NCBI RefSeq assembly: GCF_003991905.1
Contig: NZ_RSCL01000017.1
Span: 124,001-188,000, forward strand
Source of the DNA: Dulcicalothrix desertica PCC 7102
GTDB taxonomy: Bacteria; Cyanobacteriota; Cyanobacteriia; Cyanobacteriales; Nostocaceae
Direction of reading: 5' to 3'
DNA length: 64,000 bases
The notes under the pieces were generated by a model that searched no databases, was not told the DNA's origin, and saw only the letters and a list, made by a program, of their open reading frames with translations. The stretch's first letter is position 1. Every line of letters begins with the position of its first letter. A program made the position numbers and the translations under genes. Shown piece by piece: positions 8,502-18,037 of the stretch.

Positions 8502-9656
8502 GTGTCATCAAAATATGCTTTAGTACATGAATGGCTTACACCGAAAGCCACTGGAGGGTCAGAACTCGTTGTTCGCGAAATTCTGAATTCCTTTGATGCG
8601 GATTTATATGCCTTAATTGATTTTGAATCTCGTAACCCCGATAGTTATTTATATCAACGTCACGTCGGCGCCACTTTTCTCCAACATTTTCCTGGTTCCG
8701 AGAAAGGCGTACAAAAATACTTGCCTTTAATGCCATTAGCGATTGAGCAATTGGATTTGCGCTCTTATGACGTAATACTCTCTTCATCACACGCGGTTGC
8801 GAAAGGTATATTAACGACTCCTAAGCAGTTACATATTTGCTATTGCCATAGTCCAATGCGTTACGCTTGGGACTTAACTTTCGATTACTTAAATGCAAGT
8901 AATGTTGGAAAGGGCGCCGCTGGGTGGATATCTCGTTACATACTGCACCGTCTACGTCAGTGGGATGTGTTAAGTGCAAATCGAGTGGATTACTTTATTG
9001 CTAACTCTCATCATACACGCGCACGCATTTGGCGCTGCTATCGCCGTGAAGCCGAAGTTATCTATCCACCCGTTAATGTTGATGATTTTCCGTTTTTAGC
9101 CCAAAAAGAAGACTTTTACGTTATTGTGTCCCGTTTAGTAAGCTATAAACAAGTATCTTTAATTGTCAAAGCTTTCAATGAACTTCAAAAACCTTTGGTT
9201 ATTATCGGCACAGGACCAGAAATGAACAAAATACGACAGATATCAAAACCAAATATAAATATACTGGGATGGCAACCAGATGATGTGGTAAAAAAATATA
9301 TGTCCACTGCTAAAGCTTTTGTCTATGCAGCATGTGAAGATTTTGGCATTGCTCTGGTTGAAGCTCAGGCTTGCGGCACCCCAGTTATCGCTTTTGGTGC
9401 TGGAGGCGCCTTAGAGACTGTACGTGATATCCGCTCCTCACCTCGCACTGGTACTGGCGTACTTTTTAAAACTCAAACCATTGCGGCAATAATTGAAGCA
9501 GTAAGGGAATTTGAAACATGTATCGGTAAATTCGATTCAGAGTATACAAAGGAACATGCTGCTCAATTTGGCGCACAAGTATTTGCGCGTCGCTATGTTG
9601 AGTTCGTAAATGGGTGCGAAGAAAAAAGTAACGAAACCTGGTCTATGAAGTCTTGA
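8502..9656 (+). CDS. Glycosyltransferase family 4
   Basis: The 384-residue protein has the two Rossmann-like halves of a GT-B enzyme. The N-terminal half contains HEWLTPKATGGSELVVREIL and CYCHSPMRYAWDL. The C-terminal half contains the nucleotide-sugar site (VSRLVSYKQV, GTGPEMNKIR) and an EX7E-like motif (EDFGIALVEAQACGTPVI). It probably transfers a sugar, possibly mannose, during extracellular polysaccharide assembly. The start is a GTG at 8502. The sugar transferase gene follows 90 bases later, which supports a shared polysaccharide pathway. Confidence 0.88.
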   Translation: MSSKYALVHEWLTPKATGGSELVVREILNSFDADLYALIDFESRNPDSYLYQRHVGATFLQHFPGSEKGVQKYLPLMPLAIEQLDLRSYDVILSSSHAVAKGILTTPKQLHICYCHSPMRYAWDLTFDYLNASNVGKGAAGWISRYILHRLRQWDVLSANRVDYFIANSHHTRARIWRCYRREAEVIYPPVNVDDFPFLAQKEDFYVIVSRLVSYKQVSLIVKAFNELQKPLVIIGTGPEMNKIRQISKPNINILGWQPDDVVKKYMSTAKAFVYAACEDFGIALVEAQACGTPVIAFGAGGALETVRDIRSSPRTGTGVLFKTQTIAAIIEAVREFETCIGKFDSEYTKEHAAQFGAQVFARRYVEFVNGCEEKSNETWSMKS

Positions 9657-9746
9657 TTGGTATGCTTTTGGTAATAAGTCCCTAACTAGATGCCAACCAA
9701 AAAGCTTTAAGATTGGGACTATGTGTGGTGTGGATAATAAAGGAGT

Positions 9747-10499
9747 ATGATGACAGCCCAGAGCTCACTCCTCTCCGGTTCGCGAAACAAAAGGCAAACA
9801 ACTGGCGCGTCACCTACGCGCAGTATAATAAAGCGGGGTCAACCAAAAAAGACAACACCGCCTTTGCCATTTGAGAGCATCAACGGAGAGTTAGCCAAGC
9901 GATTGTTTGATATAGCGTTTTCGCTATTCATGCTAGTAGCTTTTTCCCCTGTATACCTACTGTTAGCTTTGCTAATTGCAATTAGCTCAACTGGCCCGAT
10001 TTTTTATATCCAAGAACGAGTCGGAAAAAACTATAAACGTTTTAATTGTATAAAATTTCGTACAATGGTGAGCAATGCTGACGAAGTTCTAGTGCAAATG
10101 ATGCAAACCTCACCGCAATTACAGCAGGAGTTTGAGTCAAATTTTAAACTTAAACACGACCCTAGAATTACGCTTATTGGTCGATGGCTACGAATAACTA
10201 GCTTAGATGAATTTCCTCAGTTCTGGAATGTGCTGATGGGAGACATGAGCGTTGTTGGCCCACGACCATTAGTAGAGGAAGAACTACCAAAGTATGGCTG
10301 CCACATCGAACAAATTTTAACTATTCGTCCTGGTATTACAGGGTTGTGGCAAGTTTCTGGACGTAATGATATTCCTTACCACAGGCGAGTTCAGATTGAC
10401 CTACATTATGTAAAATTTAGAACATTCTGGCTTGATTTGTGGATTGTCTTAAAGACTGTTGGGGTGGTCGTTATACCTAAAGATAACGGCGCATACTGA
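9747..10499 (+). CDS. Polyprenyl-phosphate sugar phosphotransferase (WbaP/CpsE type)
   Basis: This 250-residue protein is the bacterial sugar transferase domain that loads the first sugar phosphate onto undecaprenyl phosphate at the inner face of the membrane. A single membrane or reentrant helix lies near residues 50-75 (LFDIAFSLFMLVAFSPVYLL), followed by FIQERVGKNYKRFNCIKFRTM, DEFPQFWNVLMGDMSVVGPRPLVEEE and RPGITGLWQVSGRND. The usual N-terminal CoA-binding-like domain of longer homologues is absent. A strong Shine-Dalgarno (AAAGGAG) lies just before the ATG. Confidence 0.9.
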   Translation: MMTAQSSLLSGSRNKRQTTGASPTRSIIKRGQPKKTTPPLPFESINGELAKRLFDIAFSLFMLVAFSPVYLLLALLIAISSTGPIFYIQERVGKNYKRFNCIKFRTMVSNADEVLVQMMQTSPQLQQEFESNFKLKHDPRITLIGRWLRITSLDEFPQFWNVLMGDMSVVGPRPLVEEELPKYGCHIEQILTIRPGITGLWQVSGRNDIPYHRRVQIDLHYVKFRTFWLDLWIVLKTVGVVVIPKDNGAY

Positions 10500-10914
10500 C
10501 TCATTTAAATGTATATTTTTAATTATATCTGTAGAGCAAATATTTGCTTTACAGATATTTATTAGAAACCAGAAACCTGGTTTCTTTGCCAATATCTTGC
10601 AATCAAATCACAATTTTACTTAGAAACCAGGTTTCTTAGATTTAATAAACTCTTCACAAATACCCAAGTAATATAAAATTTTAATGAATATAAACATAAC
10701 GTCACTGAGATACTTAACATTTCGTAGTTAAGCTTATAGGGTTATGTACGTAAGTTACTACTAGTGAATTTACTGAGATATTTTTTGATATACGACTAAT
10801 AACTAGTAGCTTTCCCATTGGGGAATATAGCTAGCGCTTGCTAGCTTATATCAGGTTGTATATATCTATGACTTTCATCAGTAAATATAAAGCAGATAAC
10901 AAGGGATATAGAGC
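10500..10914. other. 415-bp intergenic region with a REP-like doublet
   Basis: AGAAACCTGGTTTCT at 10571-10585 and AGAAACCAGGTTTCT at 10622-10636 start 51 bases apart. The rest is AT-rich and must hold the gmd promoter. I see no RNA gene or small coding frame. Confidence 0.75.
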
Positions 10915-11994
10915 ATGACGCAAAGAAAGCGAGCGCTGATAACAGGTATTACAGGTCAAGATGGTTCTTATCTGAGCGAATTTTTACTTGAACAAGGTTA
11001 CGAAGTTCATGGAATTATCCGTCGTACTTCAACATTCAACACTGACCGTATCGACCACATGTACGAAGACCCTCACAAAGAGGGAGTACGGTTGTTTTTA
11101 CACTATGGTGACTTGACGGATGGTACGACGCTACGCCGCATTTTAGAGGAAGTTCAACCTGTAGAAATTTATAACCTCGGCGCCCAGTCTCATGTACGTG
11201 TCAGCTTCGACTCACCTGAATATACTGTTGATTCAGTAGGTGTAGGAACTCTACGTCTGTTAGAAGCAATTCGTGACTATCAGCAACGTACAGGTATTCA
11301 AGTTCGCTTTTACCAAGCGGGTTCATCAGAAATGTATGGTTTAGTACAAGCTGTACCTCAAAGCGAATCAACTCCTTTCTACCCTCGTAGCCCTTACGCT
11401 TGTGCGAAAGTGTACGCCCACTGGCAAACAATAAATTACCGTGAATCTTACAACATGTTTGCTTGTAACGGTATTTTATTTAACCACGAGTCACCACGTC
11501 GTGGAGAAACTTTTGTAACCCGTAAAATTACTATGGCAGTAGCTCGAATTGCTGCGGGTAAGCAGAAAAAGCTGTACATGGGTAATTTAGATTCTAAGCG
11601 CGACTGGGGTTACGCAAAAGATTATGTCCGCGCAATGTGGTTGATGCTACAAAAAGACGCTCCTGATGATTATGTAATCGCAACAGGTGAAACCCATACA
11701 GTACGCGAGTTTTTAGAGCGCGCGTTCGGTTATGTTAATTTAAATTGGGAAGATTACGTTGAATTCGACCAACGTTACTTACGTCCTGCAGAAGTAGATT
11801 TGTTAATTGGTGATTCAACAAAGGCACGCCAACAGTTAGGATGGGAACCATCTGTAACTTTTGAAGGACTTGTGCAGTTGATGGTTCAAGCTGACTTACA
11901 AGCTTTGGGCATTACTTCACCTAATGCTACTGGCACCTTAAAGCCAAGCGACTTTGCAACTGTTCGTCAAGAACTTGGCGCGTTACACTTCTAA
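10915..11994 (+). CDS. gmd: GDP-mannose 4,6-dehydratase
   Basis: The protein is 359 residues, the normal length. It starts with the NADP-binding motif [18 protein letters not shown] and continues with [22 protein letters not shown], the catalytic Ser/Tyr/Lys region ([23 protein letters not shown]) and [11 protein letters not shown]. It converts GDP-D-mannose to GDP-4-keto-6-deoxymannose. The next gene encodes the epimerase/reductase that completes GDP-L-fucose, so the two form a biosynthetic pair. Fucose is common in cyanobacterial sheaths and exopolysaccharides. Confidence 0.97.
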   Translation: MTQRKRALITGITGQDGSYLSEFLLEQGYEVHGIIRRTSTFNTDRIDHMYEDPHKEGVRLFLHYGDLTDGTTLRRILEEVQPVEIYNLGAQSHVRVSFDSPEYTVDSVGVGTLRLLEAIRDYQQRTGIQVRFYQAGSSEMYGLVQAVPQSESTPFYPRSPYACAKVYAHWQTINYRESYNMFACNGILFNHESPRRGETFVTRKITMAVARIAAGKQKKLYMGNLDSKRDWGYAKDYVRAMWLMLQKDAPDDYVIATGETHTVREFLERAFGYVNLNWEDYVEFDQRYLRPAEVDLLIGDSTKARQQLGWEPSVTFEGLVQLMVQADLQALGITSPNATGTLKPSDFATVRQELGALHF

Positions 11995-12001
11995 ATTTTA
12001 G

Positions 12002-13036
<1,035 letters not shown>

Positions 13037-13060
13037 ATGTCCACAGCACTTTACATCTAA

Positions 13061-13089
13061 AAATGTCCACAAATTGTGGACATTTTTTA
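13061..13089 (+). terminator. Intrinsic terminator after fcl
   Basis: ATGTCCACAA and TTGTGGACAT (13063-13083) form a nearly loopless 10-bp inverted repeat and are followed by six T. It ends the fcl transcript. Confidence 0.85.
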
Positions 13090-13211
13090 TATTTATAGTT
13101 CAGTTTTGTATACCATTCTTACAAACTGTCCAACCCTTTAATAAATCTTAACCTTGCTAATATATTTCTAAAGTTAGTTGATAAAATAACAAACTTGAAG
13201 GATGAGATACC

Positions 13212-14540
13212 GTGCGTCTAACAAATCGAATTATTAGTACAGTGTTTTTAAGCTTATTGGCTTTGAGTGGTTGCGCTCCTAGAAACACTTCGGGACAAGG
13301 CAACGTGATATTCATTCACCCCGACGGTACAAGTCCCTCACATTGGGGCGCCGCGCGGATGTTACATTATGGCCCCGATGGTAGGTTGAATTGGGATAAA
13401 GCATCTAATTTAGGTGTCTACTTGGGGCATATGAAAAACCAACTTACTGGTACTTCCAACGCAGGTGCAGTGACTCATGCGACGGGGGTAAAGGTAAACG
13501 CTGACTCATTTGGTCTAGATGAAAATTTTAGACCAATCGTTGCAGCATCAGGAAAAAATCAAACAATCGTTCAGGAAGCAATTGCAGCAGGGAAAAGCAC
13601 AGCCCTCATCAACTCAGGTATGATTCATGAACCGGGTACAGGTGCTTTTGTTGCCAAGGTTCCAACTAGACGTAACTTTGCCGAAATAACAAAGCAAATT
13701 GTCGAGTCGAATGTGGATATTATTATGGGTGGTGGTGAAATGTGGTATTTACCAAAGGGAACCGCTGGAAGACATACTCCCGCAGAACAAAGTCAGCGTG
13801 CGGATGGTGTAAATTTAATTGAAGTTGCCAAGCAGAAAGGATATACAGTAGTATATACTCGCGATGAATTATTAAAGTTACCAACTGATACCAAGAAAAT
13901 ACTAGGTGTATTTGCAGCAGATGATACTTATAATGATGCACCTGAAGAGCAATTAAAGTTAGAAAATAAAGGTTTCTACGTACCAACGGCGCCTACTGTT
14001 GGCGAGATGCTTGATGTAACTTTGAAAAACTTTGCTGCAAAGAATAAGAATTTTATAGTCGTATTAGAAGAAGAAGGTACCGATAACTTTTCTAACTTTA
14101 ATAATGCCGCAGGTGCCTTGGAAGCAATAAAGCGTGCAGATGATGCTGTTGGAGTTGCAATGAAGTTTATAGAAAATAATTCAAATACTCTTATGGTTAC
14201 TGCCGCAGATAGTGATGCAGGAGGTTTAGAAGTTGTAGGAGTTACAGAAAGAGATTTTCCCCTTGATAAACCACTACCAGAAAAAAGTGGAAACGGGGCG
14301 CCTTGGGATGGTAAAGACGGTAAAGCGACTCTACCATTTGTTTCGGCGCCGGATAAACAGGGAAAACGATTTCCATTTGCTATCGGTTGGTCAACGGGAG
14401 GAGATAACGCAGGTTCAATAGTTTCTAAAGCACACGGTCTAAATGCTGATAAGTTACCCAACACTTTAGATAACACCGATATATATCGTTTGATGTATTT
14501 AACATTGTTCGGTAAGGAAATTGCACCATACACGAAATAG
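13212..14540 (+). CDS. Alkaline phosphatase-family lipoprotein with altered active site
   Basis: The 442-residue product has a lipoprotein signal (SLLALSGC) and the overall layout of the PhoA family: NVIFIHPDGTSPSHWGA, a nucleophile region, VVLEEEGTDNFSNFNNAAGALEA and LMVTAADSDAGG. Compared with the family from memory, the nucleophile motif DSAxxxT reads SNAGAVT, TADHE reads AADSD, the DHAGH stretch reads DNFSN, and the final GHTG-like His is not seen. The Ser nucleophile and several zinc-binding His are therefore missing. It may be an unusual phosphatase or a non-catalytic relative. The start is a GTG. Confidence 0.8.
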   Translation: MRLTNRIISTVFLSLLALSGCAPRNTSGQGNVIFIHPDGTSPSHWGAARMLHYGPDGRLNWDKASNLGVYLGHMKNQLTGTSNAGAVTHATGVKVNADSFGLDENFRPIVAASGKNQTIVQEAIAAGKSTALINSGMIHEPGTGAFVAKVPTRRNFAEITKQIVESNVDIIMGGGEMWYLPKGTAGRHTPAEQSQRADGVNLIEVAKQKGYTVVYTRDELLKLPTDTKKILGVFAADDTYNDAPEEQLKLENKGFYVPTAPTVGEMLDVTLKNFAAKNKNFIVVLEEEGTDNFSNFNNAAGALEAIKRADDAVGVAMKFIENNSNTLMVTAADSDAGGLEVVGVTERDFPLDKPLPEKSGNGAPWDGKDGKATLPFVSAPDKQGKRFPFAIGWSTGGDNAGSIVSKAHGLNADKLPNTLDNTDIYRLMYLTLFGKEIAPYTK

Positions 14541-14554
14541 AAACAGTGCTTGTA

Positions 14555-14576
14555 GCACAGGTCAAAAAGCCTGTGC
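14555..14576 (+). terminator. Hairpin after the phosphatase-like gene
   Basis: GCACAGG and CCTGTGC pair across an 8-base loop, 15 bases after the stop. The sequence belongs to the same dispersed family as the hairpin at 20876-20897 and a decayed copy near 14720-14747. It may serve as a terminator, although no long T-run follows. Confidence 0.5.
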
Positions 14577-14753
14577 AGTAACATCTTGGCAACGGATGAT
14601 AAACGGATGTAACGGATAGATGATTTGAAATAATTAAGCTTTGTTTGTCACCAAGAATGTACAATTGTCCTAGTAATATATTAGGAAATTTTCTCTGTGG
14701 TAAAACACAAGATTTTATTGCACAGGTGAAGATGCCTATGCTACAAGATGTAA

Positions 14754-16049
14754 TTAAGATGATTGTTTGTTATCGTTGTGTTTGGTTGGAAGAACGGCCC
14801 CCACATTTTTGAAACGTTCTTTAGCTTCTTGAAACGCTGTTTGCATAACAGATTGAATTTGTTTCGGGTCGGGTTTTTTGCCTCCCACAACATCACCGAA
14901 ATAAACACAAGCAGCTTCACCTAATGCCCAGGTATATGAAGCAGCCCAATATGCGGCAATAACGCTACCGAAACCAGGTATAAATTTAACTAACTCTCGT
15001 CCTATAACTTGCGCCAGAAAACCACCAGCAATTGCACTAACGATACCTCCAGCTTGTGATTGCGTGAGGTTTTGCCCGTATAATTTTCCTAATAACCCAA
15101 CCATTGATACTTGTAATGCCGTTAGTACTGGCATAGTCGCGAAGGGTAACGGAACTGCGGCAAGTGTCGCTGCCATTACACAAAAAGCATACATATAGCG
15201 GCGCCCAACATTTCGGTATAAGTTACCAATTTGATTACTTGCTTGTTTATCTAAATCTAATAATTGGTAAATTGCGCGCGCTTCAGCTTCGGGCAATAAA
15301 TCAGCCAAAGTATCGCGTAATGTTTCTAGACCATAAAATACTGGCTCGTAACCGTCTTCTTCTAAAGTAAAGTCAATCAAAATTGACGCATCGTATAAAC
15401 CTTTAAAGTCTTCTTTAATTGCTGTATACGCACGGTTGACTTCTTCATAGTCAGGGGGATAGGCAGGATGATTATCTGCACTCTGTGGATAAACTTCGTG
15501 TAAACAAGTAACAGCAAGTAAAAAAGGAATATCTTTGTACTTGTCTCGTAGTTGTTTGGCGATTTGGCGTAATGTATCGGTAGCAAAATCGTTTATTTTT
15601 ATAGTTAATATCAAAACTCTGGCGCCGCGAGCTTGTTGCTGTAAATCGCCAATAAGCTCTTGAATAATACTTTGAGTATCCTGATTAACATCACCTAAGC
15701 CGACTGTATCAGTAAAAATCAACAAAGGTAAATCGTTAGAAGGGTAAGCATAACGTTCTGTATGCTGCGTATGCGGTCGAAATCCTTGTCCAATAATTTC
15801 AGGGGAGACACCTGTCAAACCTCTAACTATCGAGCTTTTACCAGCTTGCGGTTTACCAATTAGCAAAGCTTCTGTTGTCGGTAATTGCGCCTTGACAGTT
15901 TTCAATATTTCTGCTATCTGCGTATCGCTAACGTTAAATAAATTAACAACAGTTTTGGCTACTTGCTCAGTTGGCAGCAGTTCTACAAAGCGCGATGCAG
16001 TTTTGTTCCAAACATCCACAATTGGATTGGTATTTTTCGGCTGACTCAT
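14754..16049 (-). CDS. GTPase with C-terminal DUF697 membrane domain
   Basis: The ~431-residue protein has an Era/HSR1-like GTPase core (P-loop GKPQAGKSSI, switch/G3 DTVGLGD, and LLAVTCLHE near the G4 position) at residues ~75-240. It is followed by a hydrophobic DUF697 domain (AFCVMAATLAAVPLPFATMPVLTALQVSMV and a second hydrophobic segment). Proteins of this type are thought to act at membranes, but the function is not established. The ATG at 16049 (MSQPKN) is preferred over an upstream in-frame start at 16088. It is divergent from the toxin-antitoxin pair. Confidence 0.85.
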   Translation of the reverse strand: MSQPKNTNPIVDVWNKTASRFVELLPTEQVAKTVVNLFNVSDTQIAEILKTVKAQLPTTEALLIGKPQAGKSSIVRGLTGVSPEIIGQGFRPHTQHTERYAYPSNDLPLLIFTDTVGLGDVNQDTQSIIQELIGDLQQQARGARVLILTIKINDFATDTLRQIAKQLRDKYKDIPFLLAVTCLHEVYPQSADNHPAYPPDYEEVNRAYTAIKEDFKGLYDASILIDFTLEEDGYEPVFYGLETLRDTLADLLPEAEARAIYQLLDLDKQASNQIGNLYRNVGRRYMYAFCVMAATLAAVPLPFATMPVLTALQVSMVGLLGKLYGQNLTQSQAGGIVSAIAGGFLAQVIGRELVKFIPGFGSVIAAYWAASYTWALGEAACVYFGDVVGGKKPDPKQIQSVMQTAFQEAKERFKNVGAVLPTKHNDNKQSS

Positions 16050-16223
16050 TGCCCTTGAATCCCCCGCGTTTCGGTCATATAGATTCACCTGAATTCATTT
16101 TAAAGCATTCTGGATTATCGGTTCATGGGCGCCGTAACCAAAAATTTGCAGTGAAAACCGAATGTCGGGCGCCTGCGCTCTAAAATAGTGCTATGGCCAA
16201 ATGTTTTCCAGTTAGTCGTTCAT

Positions 16224-17078
16224 ATGAAAGCATACGAGTTTCCAGCACAAGTAAATGCAGAAGGTAAAATTGAATTACCAGATACACTTTTGCACCAGTT
16301 ACAGCAAAATCAGCAACTGAAAGTAATCATCGTGGTGAATGAGCCAAGTCAAGATGAAGTGTCTAATGAAGCTTGGCTGAGTCTTGCGGCTGAATCAATA
16401 AAAGGTGATCAAGATGATGCTGCATATACTTCGCAAATTACACCTACGGTTCTCAAAGTAATTTATATTTTGCTCAAAACCCCCGAAATTTTAACATTTC
16501 CATTATTAGAACTTGCTAATACGACTGGGGTAGCATTAGAAACTCTTAAGAAAATTTTAGAAAACTTATATAAATTAGGCTACCTTTACCGACAACCAAG
16601 AGGAGGTTATCGGATAGCTAACTATATTAAGCTTTTTGAACGTTGGGAAATTGGATATGTTGAAAGTTTACGTCCCAAATTGTTGCTTGAGACTTTTACT
16701 TATACCGAAGAAACTAAATTTTCTGAAGCTGCTATGAAGATAATCGAACTAGCAAATAAAAAGAATTTTTTGATAGGTGGAGAACTGGGAGCATCGCTTG
16801 CAATACCTTACTTGGTTCCTCAGCGTGCAACATTACACGTCGTCGATAATTATGATTCTATTATAGATAAACTCAAACTCAAGCCTAGTCCTAGAGGTGA
16901 AATTTCTTTTTTAAAGCAATTTGATAATTTTAATCATGGCAGTTATAATCAAGACTTGTATATTGCTGACCCATTATTAATTCATGCCGAGTTAATGATT
17001 GACAGTAATGATCGACTTGAAGAAACTGCCAAAAGAATATTTACTAAATATATTATAAGCAGGCAGCAAGATGAGTGA
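16224..17078 (+). CDS. AbiEi-type antitoxin with an extra N-terminal domain
   Basis: From the ATG at 16224 the protein is about 284 residues. The first ~45 residues (MKAYEFPAQVNAEGKIELPD, then VIIVVNEPS) look like a separate small beta-rich module often found as a stand-alone AbrB-like antitoxin in cyanobacteria. Residues ~70-150 are a winged-helix domain. Residues ~175-280 carry the AbiEi C-terminal motifs (IGGELGASLAIPYLVPQ, LKPSPRGEISFL, ADPLLIHAELM, ETAKRIF). The gene overlaps the next one by 8 bases, as in AbiEi/AbiEii pairs. It should bind its own promoter and counteract the nucleotidyltransferase. Confidence 0.75.
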   Translation: MKAYEFPAQVNAEGKIELPDTLLHQLQQNQQLKVIIVVNEPSQDEVSNEAWLSLAAESIKGDQDDAAYTSQITPTVLKVIYILLKTPEILTFPLLELANTTGVALETLKKILENLYKLGYLYRQPRGGYRIANYIKLFERWEIGYVESLRPKLLLETFTYTEETKFSEAAMKIIELANKKNFLIGGELGASLAIPYLVPQRATLHVVDNYDSIIDKLKLKPSPRGEISFLKQFDNFNHGSYNQDLYIADPLLIHAELMIDSNDRLEETAKRIFTKYIISRQQDE

Positions 17079-17883
17079 AGACCAGGGTAAAAAACAAGTT
17101 TTACTAGATATAAAAACTGTTGCTGATAAATTACAACTTCCTTTATTAGTAGTAGGAGCCGGAGCAAGAATTTTAGTTTTTGACAACCGCTATAATGTTG
17201 AAGGACGAACAACAATAGATTTAGATGTCGCCGTACAAGTTAATAACTGGTCAGATTTCCAAGTTTTAAGTGAGGAAATGACTCAGGGAAGCAATCCTAT
17301 TTTTCAAGCAACACGTGTTCAGCACAAATTTATACATATTGCAACTGGTATTGAGATTGATGTTGTACCTTTTGGCGCCATTGGAAAGCCAAACCAAAAA
17401 ATACAATGGGTTGATGGCAATCAAATGAATGTGCTTGGATTAGATGAAGCATTTTCGACGGCTGAATTACAACAAATTGAGGAACTAGAAATTAAGGTTA
17501 TTAGTGTTACGGCTTTTATTGTTCTGAAGCTAATTGCCTGGAGTGACCGAAAAGCTAGAAAAGATTTAGAAGATATTTATTTTATACTTGATAAATACGA
17601 TATTATAGATATACTTACCGAAGAGAATCAAGATTTACAAGGAATCGTTGAACATCAAGAAGCAGCAGCTTTCTTTGTTGGATGTCAAATTAAAAGAACT
17701 TTTAGCCAGACTGTAATCAACGAACTTGAGCAAATACTAACAAAAATATTGCAAAAACAAAATGTTTTATTTCCACAGCTAATTTCTCTTATATTTGACC
17801 AAGATGAATGGGATGCTAAATTTTATACGATTGTAGCTAAGTTTGAAGCTTTGCAGAAAGGAATTGAGTTTACTAGCTCATAA
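17071..17883 (+). CDS. AbiEii-like nucleotidyltransferase toxin
   Basis: The 270-residue protein starts with a nucleotidyltransferase-fold signature: LLVVGAGARILVFD in place of the usual GG(S/T), then a TTIDLDVAV stretch supplying the two metal-binding Asp, and later EIDVVPFGAI with the third acidic residue. A helical part follows that includes FIVLKLIAWSDRKARKDLEDIYFIL, typical of AbiEii/DUF6036-type proteins. Family members can modify tRNA or other targets and arrest growth. It overlaps the AbiEi-like gene, so the two are translationally coupled. The family call is good; the toxic activity is inferred. Confidence 0.75.
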   Translation: MSEDQGKKQVLLDIKTVADKLQLPLLVVGAGARILVFDNRYNVEGRTTIDLDVAVQVNNWSDFQVLSEEMTQGSNPIFQATRVQHKFIHIATGIEIDVVPFGAIGKPNQKIQWVDGNQMNVLGLDEAFSTAELQQIEELEIKVISVTAFIVLKLIAWSDRKARKDLEDIYFILDKYDIIDILTEENQDLQGIVEHQEAAAFFVGCQIKRTFSQTVINELEQILTKILQKQNVLFPQLISLIFDQDEWDAKFYTIVAKFEALQKGIEFTSS

Positions 17884-18037
17884 GCAATTAGTTAGTACTT
17901 TAATACTTTAGGACGGCGCCTACTATTTTTGCATATGTTTGGAGTTACTAGAAGTATTAGTTAGTGTTGCATAATAATATGACCTAACAAACGTGAGTTA
18001 TGTTGGGTTCCGTTCCTCCAACCAACCTACTGACCCT

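Noticed and set aside
13976-14584. 202-codon minus-strand frame
   Set aside because: It is a shadow of the phosphatase-like gene on the other strand, with the low-complexity composition typical of antisense frames.
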